From Berberis thunbergii (taxonomy: Eukaryota; Streptophyta; Magnoliopsida; Ranunculales; Berberidaceae): DNA of 64,000 nucleotides. Both the position numbers and the translations under genes were made by a program. The stretch spans positions 186,001-250,000 of the forward strand of contig QNQO01005880.1 in the NCBI GenBank assembly GCA_003290165.1, written 5' to 3'. Positions within the stretch are counted from its first letter, which is position 1; the number at the start of each line of letters is the position of its first letter. The notes beneath the pieces were generated by a model, which saw only the letters and a program-made list of their open reading frames with translations, was not told the origin of the DNA and did not search any database. Of the stretch, positions 35,175 through 46,949 are shown in pieces.

Positions 35175-37960
35175 TACTCTCTCTCTGTTTTATTTTTGAT
35201 GAAATTAGGGTTCCTGAAGGTAGAGTTTTTTTTATTTAGAGGTTTTGAATCTCTAGGGTTCTTGAATTGTTTTTTGAATCTGTAGGTTTTATTTAGAGGT
35301 TTTTTGAAATTAGGGTTTGAATCTCTAGGGCTCAAAACCGTATGCCTAATAAATTTCAGATATAATTTAATTTTTTGAATCTTTAATTTTTGTATGAAAT
35401 TTTTGATATAATTTGAAACCAGGAAATACATCTCAGGGATTTACATACAAATGATATAATTAGGGTTTTATTTAGAAGTAAGTCATTGCTATATGATTTA
35501 CATACAAATGTTGGTCTCTGGACTATCTTTGTTCCTACAAGGAAGTTTTAATGGATAATTTTAACTTGTAATGTGCATTTTAAAACAAAATGTTTATATG
35601 TATGTTGGTCCACAAATTCTGTTTTGTTGATGCTAATGATAATGTTGCTTTATTGTCTATCTTCCAGCTACAGCAGGAACAAACAAGGCTGCCTCCAGTG
35701 GCATACTCTGAACATGAGGAAGCTTGTTAAAGAAACAAAAGTTCTTGCTCGTGAGTACTCAACTCTTTGGATTTTGCGGTTTCTTATAGTTTAATTGTAT
35801 CATCATTAGATTGCCTCTAGCTTCGACCAAGCTATAAGGAAATGCAAGATGGCATTCCCTATTTTCTCACAATTTTATTTTGTTTTTGGTCATCAGTGTA
35901 GTAATCATAATTTACTGGGTTATGAACGAGTTTCCATAGATATAATCAAAAGAATGAATATAAATAAATAAATAAAAAAGATGACTAGTACAAGAATGAA
36001 ATTAAACAACATCGTGATTCATTCCCAAAGCCTAACCACAGCTGGTCTCAACATTTAATTAGGACAGCCATAGGAGGTTCCATCGTTAAGAGTACAATTT
36101 GCTTCTTTTAGCTTCTTTGGACACATTATCTCATTGGCAACAAACTAACCTAAGTTATAGAGTTGATTTTTGGTGATTTAGCTATTGAGAACTTAAAATG
36201 TTGGGGTGAGCTTGTTTTTAATGAGATCAAATACTTGTGAATGTGTTAGGCTTCAGCCTCCTATCAAGTTTACCTATTCAAGGAGGAAGTATAAAATAGA
36301 CAAGTGAAGTTGGGCAAGTTTATATGCTGTTAGCAGTCTGTAAAGCAGTTCTGTTAGGTGCTCTATTAACTCAGAGTGCTCTGTTATACTTACTGTTAGT
36401 GTTAGTGCTGTTGCTATAAATAATAGACTAGCAAGGGAAATAGCATTCATTCATGTCTGTAATAACTGAGTGCAATTGAGCTTTGCTCATTGAGGAGAGT
36501 GGCAATCTCGAATACTGCCTTTACATTTCAATCCTTCCATTGTAATTTTTTTTTACAGAAGCATTCAATACAAATAATCAAGTTTGCAGAACCAGTCTTC
36601 ATTGATTTGTTCGACATTCTTTGGTTGTTCTTGCCTTGAATGTGTCTTGCCAGGTTACAAAACATCCAGAAATTCATCCACTCTGACCTTAGTACTGAGA
36701 GTGCACTGCTTGATTCTCCAATTCTGCAGAAACTTCATCGCAAAAAGGTCAGTTCATAACAGAATGTAATTAGCTAGGTTTGTACTCATCAGGAGATGTG
36801 TGTGATCTTCAATTATTAATATTGTTATTATTTTCTTCTTCAAGATTGGTAGCTAGGTTGCTTAACTTAATTAACTAAGTTAGGAGATGAGCAGGGTAAT
36901 TTGATGAACGAGTAATTAATTAAATGGGCGTTCAGGGCAATGTTATTATGATTGTCCCTACCCTTATACTCAAGTCAACCACTCATCTCTTTGTTCTTCA
37001 TTTCATTTCTCTTTTCTTTTTGGTCATTCTCAACTATGGCCTTGCATGTAGGCTCAGAATGTATGGTGCAGCCAAGGATGACTTGCCGACAACTGTTTAT
37101 AGGCTTCTCTAATCTTCTTTGAATCTATGAAGAGTGGATCAGTAAGTGAAGTTGGCAAGTTGTCTTTGGCTACATTTTTCCATTCAGCTTGTCATGCAAG
37201 TCCTGTGCTGAAAATAATACTTGCATTCAAGGAGTTCTTCAAAGGCATGATTTATGGTTTGACAACCTTATTATTCTTGATTTGGTTCTTTACATTGCAT
37301 TCTTTTCTTCTTTTATTGCTATATTATAAAGTAATGATATTAAGTATGATCTAAAGCTACTTAACTGACAAAGTTGATTATGTTGTACTAGCTCTTCTGA
37401 TCCTCGTATCAACTCTTACTTATTCATCAAATCATTTATAGAAAAGAAAACACTGATCTCCATGCTCAACAGATTGTCATTGCTTACCATGCATTGTTTA
37501 CCTTTAGTAGGGAACTTCCCACCTATCTGGGTTGTGGAGATAGTTTTCATTTCTCATCATGAAAAGTTGTGCAAAAATAGATTATACAACATTTAAACCC
37601 CAGTCTATATCGATTTGATTAACTTAAGAGTTCCTTGGATGCATTCAGAGTGTTGTGAGAAGAACAAAGTAGAAAATCACTGGACAAGAAACACCAAAGT
37701 CTTACATGGTTTGGAAGGTTGCCTACGTACACCAAAACTGAATGAGATGTACGATAATGGTGAAGAACTCATAGTCTGCAATGTCACTAAAACCCCTTTA
37801 CAATGTTTATTTTGTTTTCCCTCTTTTAAATCCTTGAGGCAAAATTTGGTTGCAAGAATGCATGATTTAGCTTCTATACCATGCATTTTTGTTTCTCCAA
37901 CTGTATTTGTTTCTCAAAGGGGTGGGTCTTCAAGGCATGATAAGTATCCTACCATTGAGG
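35175..37960 (+). other. CACTA internal region, intron-like or unassigned
   Basis: AT-rich sequence with intron-like features and several short open stretches (36584-36769, 36924-37112, 37127-37354, 37615-37965). None shows a known domain. They may be degraded transposase exons or further captured pieces. A direct duplication of GATAAGTATCCTACCATTGAG occurs at 37938-37960 and 37973-37995, at the edge of the transposase region. Confidence 0.4.
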
Positions 37961-37972
37961 AATAATTATTTG

Positions 37973-39212
37973 GATAAGTATCCTACCATTGAGGAACAAG
38001 AGAAGCATGTTCCAAATGGTGTAAGAGAGGAGGATTGGAAGGAGTTTGTTCGCTATGAGAGCACCCCTGAAGCGAAGGCAATTAGAGCCCAAAATGCAAA
38101 AAACAAAAAGGCTTCAAAGTATGTATGGGGGGGTGGCCAAAAGAGTGCTGCAGAAGTAAAGTATGAAATGGTAATTGAGTTTCTAGCTACTAGTACAATA
38201 TTATATACCATTTAACTATATAGGCTGAGACTAATCTTTCAAGTATATAGGTTGAGAAGAACCCTGATGGGGAACCAGTCACACGCACTGACATATGGAT
38301 TGCTTATCACACGGGAAAGGAGGGAAAACCCACGCATGGTGCTGAACTATATATGGTTTGTGCCCAATGATGTCTTTTATACACAATTCTTAATTTACTT
38401 TGTAGTTGTTTGAATATTATTTGTGTCCTGATTTATTTTATTTTTTCATTCTTTTGAAGGAACAAGTTAAAGCAAAAAAAGCCGCCTTGCAAGAATCTTC
38501 AACCCAAGGTACCACTGACCTCACTATTGATGATGATCCTCTAAGCCAAGTGTTTGGCCAAGAAGCGAGGGGACGTACTCGTTGTGTTGGAACCACCGTC
38601 TCTAAAAGGAAGTATGATGATGCAATTCCCGCTCGTTCATTGCTTTTGGAAAAAACATTGGAAGTAAAAACATTTAGCAAAAAATATGATAGATTGGAAG
38701 AAAATGTTAGATGGATACGAGAGAGACTTGAAAGTGGAACTTATGTGAAACCATCAACAAGTGAGGGAACACAAGGAGGGACACAAAGAACTGAAGATAC
38801 ACCGTCATCCCGTGCACAATCGACAAGGCAACCAGAAAATCCATTACCTCCATCTCCATTACCACCATCTCCATTACCATCATCTTCTCAAGGTGTTGCG
38901 AGGTTTCCTTCTCCAAGCAATCTTGTTCCTTCAGTGTCAAGGACTTACAAAGTTTGTGATTGGGAAAAGAATGTCATTGCGATAGCAATAGAGGTTGTAG
39001 ATCCTATCCATCGATTCTCCTGCGCTTGTCATGGATCATTGAACCCTGCAACAGAGATCAGACTTTCCTTCTGCTTCAAATTCAGGACTTGGGTGAAACT
39101 TTACAAGAGTGATCCAAAAGGAGACATGATGGGGGATTTGGACGGTTGTGATTTCTTCGTATGGTGTAAAAATCATGTGGAACTTGATGATTTGGACGTT
39201 GGTGATTCCTAA
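37973..39212 (+). pseudogene. CACTA accessory transposase, Transposase_24 (Ptta/En/Spm) type, three exons
   Basis: Exons are 37973-38170, 38251-38355 and 38460-39212, with GT...AG introns in phase (M|VEKNP, M|EQVKAK). Exon 1 has VPNGVREEDWKEFVRYESTP and AKNKKASKYVWGGGQKSAAE; exon 2 has DGEPVTRTDIWIAYHTGKEG. This is the PF03004 signature: a W-x2-F pair, NK/N-rich segment, GG-x2-S and a TH-like block. Exon 3 holds a coiled coil (KKYDRLEENVRWIRERLESG), a Ser/Pro tail (PLPPSPLPPSPLPSSS) and KVCDWEKNVIAIAIEVVDP, resembling the usual C-terminal LLDW...VVA block. It may still be open from exon 1 to the stop, but the true start is unclear. It probably binds the subterminal repeats. Confidence 0.7.
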
Positions 39213-40216
39213 CCCCCTTGCAAGTGTTCTTAGTTTCTCCAGGTATAGTGTTATGTGTCAATATGTAGTGTTGTATGTCAGCCTTCCTTGGAGCACAATT
39301 ACCATCCATTTATTTTCATGTCCTTAACTACTTTTTCATTTGTTCTTTGTAGATATTGGAATTACTTGAGGAAGCAAACATTTGTTCTAGAATTATTTAC
39401 AGTTCACTTCTATCTATCTTGGGGATTTGTTGCGCCTTATCTGATGGCGATGATTCACATTGCAGCAGCGTTAAGATTATGTCCTGAAGATTATCTATTG
39501 CAGGGAAAATCCATTCCTTCTTGTGGTAAAATACACTACGGGTACGTGATTGTTCATTTTAAGGTAACTAGCTGAAGCTTAAGTGCAAGTATCTATAGAC
39601 TTAACCACAAAATGACTATTGCTTGCCTCATCCCATTTGAAATATTGTTTCTTCTATTTGAATTCTCATTCGCAACAATTGGCATGACCTTAGTTCATCT
39701 TTGATTGCTATGGTGCATATACTACAGTTTGCTTTGTTCTCATATTTATGTCTATTGCTTTTGATATTGATTATGATGTGTTTCTTTATACAGTTCTATT
39801 TTCTACACAAAAACACCCAAAAACCAAGAGTCTAATGGTGAATTTTCTGACTATATTTACTTTTTCATGTTTATTTATGATCAATATACATATTTAAGAC
39901 TCGCATTGCTTGACTGCTTTTTGTGAAGTTTGCATTTGCAGTTTTAATTATTTATGTATTTATTTCATCTAACTGTCTGGTATGGCAGTCAATTAATGCT
40001 GGAAACAACTAAAAGAATCATTGTGAATCTATGATATATCAAAGGTATGAATTTAGAATATAACTTTTTTTGTTTCTGTGATGAAATTTTCTGCTGTTTC
40101 TTGCCTGGCTAATTTGCATTTGTGTTCTTTCATTTAGACTGCCAAAATAATTAATGTATCTAAACTTATGTGAATGATAAAATTTGACTACATTTTAATT
40201 GATCAAACTTTCGCAG
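39213..40216. other. Unassigned CACTA interior
   Basis: AT-rich sequence with one open stretch at 39340-39575 (FTVHFYLSWGFVAPYLMAMI), which is hydrophobic but of no recognised family. No terminal or tandem repeats. Confidence 0.35.
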
Positions 40217-41287
40217 TGGCCACAAAGTTAGCCACTATCTCAAAGATGAACTCCAACGTAAGCACCTCCGGCAAAGTCTTAATTCTTACCTCAAGATCCT
40301 ATTTATTTTCTGACGTAACTTCCTTATGGTGCAGGTTATTATCAAAACAGATTGAAGGAAGGAAGCAATAAGCAAGCAAGAAACATCAATGAAGGAAGGC
40401 TTAAAGCTTGGAATCTAGAAACGGCCAAAAGCACATGTCATGCATCAGCATCAGCATCAGCTGTAGCAGCACTTATTGTCACAGTGAGTTATGAACCAGG
40501 ACAAACCAACCCTTCTATCTAACATCAATTCCCTATTATTAGTCCTTTGTCCCTACCACACATACACACACAGTCCCTACCACACAATCACAGTAGCTAC
40601 GTTTCATTAATATTATTATTAGATTTGCTATTTTGCTAAATCTCCCAAGATTTGTCTATGCATAGGAGATGAGATTTTTGTATTTGAGTAAAATACCAAA
40701 TAATGGTTTTCTCTGATAGAAAGTGTATGCTTGAACTTCAATGATGAAATTTGAGTATGCAAAGTGCCAGTCATGCTTGTAATTTTAGTAATGAGTCTTG
40801 ATTATTTCTCTTGCAGTGTTGCTGTGATGATAAAAGCATACACTTATGACAGTGGAGCGAACAGAGATCTGAGGCTCCTTCAGGATATAGCTAATTATCT
40901 GCTTCTTGCTTGTGGCTTGATCTATGTCATTTTGGTAAAGTTCGAACTGTCTAAAAATCTAAGCATTCTTTGTATTAGCTAGGAGGACTATTAGCTAGGA
41001 GGACTGTTAGTCATCATGTCTTGTTCTTTCTGCGTCTAATAATTTGTAATATATATGTTTATCACTTTATTCAATTTTCTGATTTTCCTAGATACTTCTA
41101 TTAGAGGAATCTTTGGTTCTTTCAACTGATTCCATTTGTACTTTAAGCTGGCATTTTCTAATTGGAATTGCTGATACTCACTGTTTGGTTGAAATGATAT
41201 TCTCAGGGTCTACTATGTATTTGTTTTCTCAAACATGCTCAGCAGAAGAAAGAAATTACACAAGAACAAGCAGCCAAAGACCTTGAG
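40217..41287 (+). pseudogene. Captured fragment of an unrecognised membrane protein (four exon-like pieces)
   Basis: Four exon-like pieces with canonical borders are 40217-40257 (GHKVSHYLKDELQ), 40335-40493 (YYQNRLKEGSNKQARNINEG, LKAWNLETAKSTCHASASAS, AVAALIVT), 40817-40934 (VAVMIKAYTYDSGANRDLRL, LQDIANYLLLACGLIYVIL) and 41217-41287 (GLLCICFLKHAQQKKEITQE, QAAKDLE). Together they predict two membrane helices and a charged tail. The junction between pieces two and three is out of phase, suggesting a lost base. I do not recognise the family. The plus orientation matches the RAD5-like and VAL-like pieces downstream. Confidence 0.4.
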
Positions 41288-41749
41288 GTAAGGCATAATA
41301 TCAGAATTGAGAGTTCTACACAATTACAAATTCCGCAGCTCTATTAGAAGGGATATGATTTTGGGTTTGCTCTTAACTGGATGCCACTACAGTATTTTTC
41401 TATTATATGAAAGGGCTTTGGCTTGATCAATAGACACTTCTTATGTCTCAGGCACTAGCTTCTTGCCTTCAAAATGGCCATGGGGACTGTGACATTTATA
41501 GGAAATGTAATGACATAATGTCGCCCCGTAGTCTATGCCGTGTTAATGTTTCTGCTCAAGTAGAACTTCCCTTTTTCAGTTGTTTGTGAAAAATCCCAAA
41601 TACCTGCAATTTAAATCAATATAGTATTTTTAGCACAACTTGAATCCTTTGAAAGATTGTTCATCTTCGTTAATGTCGATTGATTATTGAAATATAACCC
41701 TACAAAAGTGGTTACAAGTAACATTCCTTTTTTTGACAAAGTGTGCATT

Positions 41750-42060
41750 CAATGAAAGGGAAGGGATGATCCGAACACTACAGCACAGAGCACGTCCCAG
41801 GCAGGGTGCGCTGCAGTTTCAGCGTGCTCTGCATTGCAGACAGAGTGCGATTCAGCGTGTCTGCTGTACGTGCTGTTTCTGGCCGCAGCGGGTTTCAGCG
41901 TGCGCAGTTAGCACACCGGTTTTGAGCTGTGGTTGAGGTCTGCTGGGAGGCTTGTGGTTTTTCTACATGCTGCTGCGAAACAGAGCTTGAGTTGGTGCTG
42001 TCCGGGTTGCTGGGAGCTGACTGCTTGGGCTGACTTCATTTCGTGCTTTAATCAATAAAC
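41750..42060 (+). repeat. GC-rich fragment related to the LINE 3' untranslated module
   Basis: This GC-rich island in AT-rich surroundings shares CATGCTGCTGCGAAACAGAG and GACTGCTTGGGCTGACTTCA with the reverse of 31100-31300 and has similar CAGAGTGC / GTGCTCTG words to 20690-20770. It looks like a further LINE 3' insertion or its remnant inside the CACTA. The ORF at 41733-41936 is compositional. Confidence 0.45.
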
Positions 42061-42142
42061 CACCAAGTCATTGAAGGCACGTCTTAAATTATGTTCTATT
42101 AAATGAAATACATGTTCTTCCTCGCTGATGCTTAAAGGTGAA

Positions 42143-42900
42143 TGATTAAAGCTATTTTGAGGCCACTGATGCTGAGGAGAACCAAGAACCAAGGATACAA
42201 AGATAAAGAAGGAAGGTGAGCTTCATTTCTTTCATAAACTTTTCTTTATTTAAAATTGGTGATCATGACTACTCAAATTTTTGGCTTTTGATATTCTACA
42301 TGTATCGACTTCAGGCCCATACTTGTTCTTCCTCGCACAGACATTCAAATTGTTGAGTGTGAGCAATCTGAAACAGAACGAGATTTTTTTTTTTTTTTTG
42401 GAAAGCTGAAGCAGAATGAGATTTCTACAACTCGCTCTTCAAGAGATCCAAGGTGAGTGCACCGCAGAATTCATCTTTTGACATGGTTTTGTTCATTATT
42501 ATGTCTATCAATGAGAATTAGTATTGAAAAAATCTAAATATTTTGCACTGGCATGTTGATCAAACTTGTTGCTAATGAAGCATTCTACCATTTTATATGA
42601 AAACCAAAAACAGATCAAGTTTGATCAGGTTGTTGCAAAGGCAAAGTTACCCACAATTATGCATCCATTTTTGGGCTGCTATGTGATTGCAAGTCTATCT
42701 TTGTTGTCTCATTGCATTTGCATCTAGGGTGTTTCTTCATCACATGTTGTGTAATCTGCAGCCAAGGTGATACCCAACAGTATGCTGATATGAACAAACT
42801 TACAAGGCAGTTCCTTGAAACAAACTCGAATTCAGCTTGTCTAAATCAAGCAGCTGCTTCTCGGACATATGTAGCATTTTTGCACCCTCACTTCCAAGTT
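42143..42900 (+). pseudogene. Captured RAD5-like (HLTF/RAD5A) SNF2 ATPase fragment, four exons
   Basis: Exons are about 42143-42215 (LKAILRPLMLRRTKNQGYKD), 42315 to about 42452 (PILVLPRTDIQIVECEQSET, ERDFF, then a 17-base T run and a stop), 42614 to about 42690 (IKFDQVVAKAK, then in another frame THNYASIFGLL) and 42762-42900 (QGDTQQYADMNKLTRQFLET). This is the section between the helicase lobes of plant RAD5-type proteins: LRRTK, ..EGRPILVLPP..., ..CEQSEAERDFY..., ..FDQFV..G.VLHNYASILEL.., ..GDTQ.Y.DLNKLAR.FL. RAD5 proteins remodel stalled replication forks and ubiquitinate PCNA. Introns are retained; frameshifts and the T run make it non-functional. Confidence 0.75.
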
Positions 42901-43057
42901 TAAAAGAGAGCCTCTGTTTCTGAAAGACATTTAATTTTCCTTGCAGTTCCTGCATTGCTAAATGTGAATCATGTTATTATCGTTTTATGGAAGTTATGCA
43001 TTGTAATTTTGCTGGCTTTTCATTTATTTTCCTGGTTCTAAATGATATTCTTTGCAG

Positions 43058-43438
43058 TGACATTCAGCAGGCTAGATCCTGAAGGAAAACTTGTTATGGG
43101 GTTTTGAAAAGCATCAAATTGTGTAACTTTGCAGGTAAACATTTCTACTCTTGCCACTTGCTAGTAAGACACAATTAGGAAATTGGCATAGTTTCTGTTA
43201 TCAATCATAGCATGACAACGATAATTAATTACTATGTAACTTTTTTCCTTTATCAGCCCCTAAAGAGAAGTTCAGATCCTCACCTAAGTGCCATGTCGGA
43301 CCATTTGCACTCAGTTGATGGGAACATTAGCTGGCGCTGAGACTGACATGGGAAGAGGCACAGGGTTTGCTTCGCCCACCTCCAAGTGGCCAACCTAGCA
43401 TGGTCATGATTGAGGACTACGAATTTGAAGAGTACGAA
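43058..43438 (+). pseudogene. Captured VAL/HSI2-like B3 transcription repressor fragment, two exons
   Basis: Exon 43058-43134 reads VTFSRLDPEGKLVMGF, TGA (43105-43107), KASNCVTLQ. The family has arginine at the stop (FRKASN), so this is CGA or AGA to TGA. Exon 43257-43438 has [17 protein letters not shown], then after an internal deletion and frame change [20 protein letters not shown] and [12 protein letters not shown]. These are the end of the B3 DNA-binding domain and the conserved [11 protein letters not shown] block of VAL1/VAL2 proteins, which silence seed-maturation genes through Polycomb. Borders TTTGCAG|, GCAG|GTAAAC, ATCAG| and CGAA|GTAAG are canonical. Same orientation as the RAD5-like piece just upstream. 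Confidence 0.78.
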
Positions 43439-43804
43439 GTAAGAAAATTCTAAATTTGTTTGACCTTTATGTGCCTCTTTGATTCATTTTTGTAAACACA
43501 TTGTACAAGTGTAGGATATTGGCAATCTCGAATTGTGCTAATACATGCAAGTCTATCAGACCATTGTAACCTTTACATTCCAATCAAATAAATATTTCCT
43601 TCCTGTGAATTCTTTGTCTTCCCTTTCTGTGATTCTCTTGATAATGTTTGATTAATGCTGAAACTGCAATATCATCTTCCAGTATTCTCTGTGATTGCAT
43701 TATCAGTTTGAAATTGGATTGTTCCAATTCTGCAGCAGCAGCACAATTTTTTTTTATTTTTTTTTATTATATTATTTTCTCAACAAACCGGATTTTTTTT
43801 TTGA

Positions 43805-44323
43805 ATTTTGTTTTAACTGCCAACGGCTTACAACCGTGGTAGCCTCTTGCAACGGCTGCAAACCGTGGTATTTCTTCATCAGTTGCCACGGCTTAAAACC
43901 GTGGCCATGACTTGACACGGCTAAAAACCGTTGCTATGACGTTTGCCATGGCTTATTTCTCACTGTTTAGCCACGACTTAAAATCGTGGCCAAAGTTAGC
44001 CACGGTTTAAAACCGTTGCTAATTTGTTAGCCACGGTTTAAAACCGTTGCTATTGTCCATGCATTATCATGGCTTAAAACCGTAGCTACTTTGGCCATGG
44101 CTAAAAACTGTTGCTGTTGTTCTTGCAACGGCTTAAAACCGTGGCTAAATGCTGAAAATCACCACACCTCCTCAAGCATAAAACCGTTGCTAAAATGTTT
44201 AGCAACGGTTTATAGCCGTTAAAAGGAATTTCGCGACGCCTCTGTAGCCCACGGCTCTTAGCCGTGACAATGGGTTACCCCCACGGTTTAAAATCGTTGC
44301 TAATGGGGATTTTTGGTGTAGTG
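43805..44323. repeat. Right terminal and subterminal repeats of the complete CACTA (R-type end)
   Basis: About fourteen palindromic units such as GCCACGGCTTAAAACCGTGGC, GCCACGGTTTAAAACCGTTGC and AGCAACGGTTTATAGCCGTT precede TTTTTGGTGTAGTG. The last ~165 bp are shared, in reverse, with the termini at 30492 and 47522. Confidence 0.88.
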
Positions 44324-44460
44324 CATTGCAACAAATGTATTACTCTCAAAGAAGCTCTGCTTCTATTCCGTTCTAAAACTTGTCTAGTCAGAGAACGACT
44401 ACTACTTCCTCCATCAAAAATCCTATCATCGTTTGGACTTCTGAGTGCAGATTGCATTTT
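44324..44460 (-). pseudogene. Unassigned captured exon (part 1), interrupted by the nested CACTA
   Basis: The minus strand reads MQSALRSPNDDRIFDGGSSS, RSLTRQVLERNRSRASLRVI, HLLQ up to the CAT target duplication. Across the nested element the sequence continues GTAAGTTTTATCC, a consensus donor. This indicates that the CACTA inserted exactly at an exon/intron border of an older gene fragment belonging to element A. I cannot name the family. Confidence 0.4.
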
Positions 44461-46289
44461 TTTCTTGTGCCTGGAAATTTGTACAAAGAAATATCATGTC
44501 TCTGAGTGGTCTAAAATAGAATTAAAAAAGCAAAAACTAAAAATCCTTTAAAAAGGTAAAGAAAGATTGATATCCATGATCTCAGTGTTGTCTTCAAGCT
44601 TTGTTACTAGGTTCCCATTTTCGATGATACATCCTTCATTTCAAGGAATAAGTGAATAGTAGAATATACTCCCACAAAAAGTTTGATGAAAAACAACTTT
44701 CATTTCATCTATTTTTTTGAGAAGATGTTCAAAACTTTAAAGGAAAGAAAAGAAAAAATTAAACTAAGAAAGTCACATGCATACAAGATGAAAATGTTAT
44801 ATTTATTGAATTATAATCATATTCTCACAAATAATGAAATCGTGACTTTATTTTAGATGTTCAAAACTTAGAAGAATAAAAACTAAAAAGCCACAAGGGC
44901 CTTGAATACAACTAGAAAATGTTATATCTATTGAATCATAATCATATTCTCGCTATAATGAAATTGAGATTTTTTTAGAAGATGTTCAAAACTTATAAGA
45001 AAAAACTAAAAAAAGGCACAAGGGCCCTGAATCATAATCATATTCTCACTAATAATGAAATTATGAACCCAAATCCATTTGAAGCGTTAACGAGCAGAAT
45101 AGAGAGAATCAAAGGAAAACCACAACATCTATCGCAATGCAATCCCTAGAAGAGGGAATGTCACAAAAAATGGGAGCCATTTCTCCATTGCCAAAGTACC
45201 CATATAATGACATACGAAATAAGAGCCCATAGTATTTTCCTCCCTATAGAATAAAATTGGCATTTTCCCTCAGGCAAAACGTCATAACGGAATGCCATAA
45301 TATCAGTGATTGCAACACTCAAGAAAATATTTCATAATGAACTAGCAAGTCTACAATGAAAAAATTATCCCGAGACTCCACCGCACCATGACCCATAACA
45401 TGTTAAAACACACGTGAAAAGAATGTCATTTTTTAATAAATTATTCAACTTCGTTTGTAAAGAGAAACCACACCAAAAACTCATGCCACATCGCCAAGAA
45501 CGATGAGGACGAATCCACTATAGTCCATCTCCATCATAATTCACTTTTAAAAAATTTCCTCTATAAGCTATCCGACTCCTTATGGTATACCTAAGACATT
45601 TACAAGAAAGTGCAACATTTATCTTCTTGAAGGTCTTAACCCCAATTCACCCTCTATCATTGGCTAAGCAATCAATTATGACCTCCAAGACTGTAACTTT
45701 TTGTCCCCTCCACACCTCTCCACTTCAAAAACTGTAGTGCGGAAGGATAACTAGTTTCCGAAGGGTTACTACACAGTGACAAGATCAAAACGAGCAACTA
45801 AAATTTGACAGGATCACCGTATTAAGAAACAAAATAGCTGAAATACAATTGTGAGTAAGAGTCTTACAAAAAAATTAAAATGAAATGAAAAGTTACATTG
45901 CTAAATAGGGTCTACAAAACACAACATCAACGATAGTTGAAACCTTAGTAGTTTTTAATGATCTTTGCTAGAACCACGTTAAAGTTATCATGTAAGGAAT
46001 AATGGCATCATCACACTTGATTAACGTTATCCTCCTTCCATAGAAGAGAAACCATGGATTCAATCAAAGTTTAGGAGTTTCACGAGCAGTGTAATCATGA
46101 TGAGGTTGAAGAGAGGACTCCCTCGCCACTTAAAGTGAGATGTGAGAAGCGATAAGCAAAGTGAAAGCTTCACATGACTATAACTCACGCAAATGTTAAA
46201 AATAAATAAATAAATTCCTGATTTATCCTTGAAAATCTATAAAATGACAATTAGAGATATCATTCCATGTATAGTCATATCATGTATGC

Positions 46290-46342
<53 letters not shown>

Positions 46343-46949
46343 AAAAGACAGTTTTTCTTACTATTTCATATATAATTATATAAATCCTAATTTTTTTTAA
46401 GAATCAATGAACTATAAATTTTATATTTTGTCAAAATTTTGAAGTAAATTGTTGATGAGGAGAGTTGAAATTTTAGGTCCGAGTGCTCTAGTGAAAGTGA
46501 ACAATGTATGAGGGTTTTTGGGTTCCCCTTAGATCCATTATATGGTCGATCTTAAGTGTACTTTTATTTTAACTATTTTTTAGCACTAAGTCAATATTAT
46601 CTTTCAAACTTGGATTTGAAGCAATCCCAGAAATCTAATATTTTTTAGCTCTTATTGGGTTTTATTACGAGACAACTCTCACCTAATAGAAACCTTAAAT
46701 ATGAAGTAATCTAGGAGGAGAATTTATGTTGTCTAGGGTTCCTCCAAGGCTACGAAGGCTCCATTTTTTTTTTCTTCCAAGTACAAAGCCTCACTAGGTC
46801 AACCTTAGTCAAGTTGGAAGGTAACCAAACCCTCTAAGGCGCCCCTAGGTACTATTTGAAATGTAACTTACACAAAAAGAAAACCAAAGCAATAATGATA
46901 ACAAAAAAATAAATAAATTGTATGTACCAAAATAACTTAAATTGAAACC
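44461..46949. other. AT-rich sequence with degenerate tandem repeats
   Basis: Three diverged copies of a unit containing AGATGTTCAAAACTT and AATCATATTCTCACTAATAATGAAAT lie at about 44720-45065, spaced 115-137 bp. The rest is AT-rich without coding signals. Its right part continues the segment of which 46950-47521 is the shared piece. Confidence 0.5.
46291..46336. repeat. A-run followed by (AT)n microsatellite
   Basis: About seventeen A residues then roughly fourteen AT units. Simple sequence. Confidence 0.9.

Larger units (their letters stand above)
34553..44323 (+). mobile_element. Complete CACTA transposon (non-autonomous), with captured gene fragments
   Basis: The left terminus CACTACACCAAAAGACC (34553) and right terminus ending TTTTTGGTGTAGTG (44323) form the inverted repeat. 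Both are flanked by CAT (34550-34552 and 44324-44326), the 3-bp duplication typical of CACTA insertion. Subterminal arrays of AACGG/CCGTT palindromes lie inside each end. It encodes a Transposase_24-type protein (about 37973-39212) but no recognisable Transposase_21/TNP2, so it needs help in trans. Near the right end it carries pieces of an unknown membrane protein, a RAD5-like SNF2 gene and a VAL-like B3 gene, all in plus orientation. Length 9771 bp. Confidence 0.82.

Noticed and set aside
45725..45745. CTGTAGTG as a possible CACTA end
   Set aside because: It lacks the GGTGTAGTG form and has no subterminal repeat array nearby.
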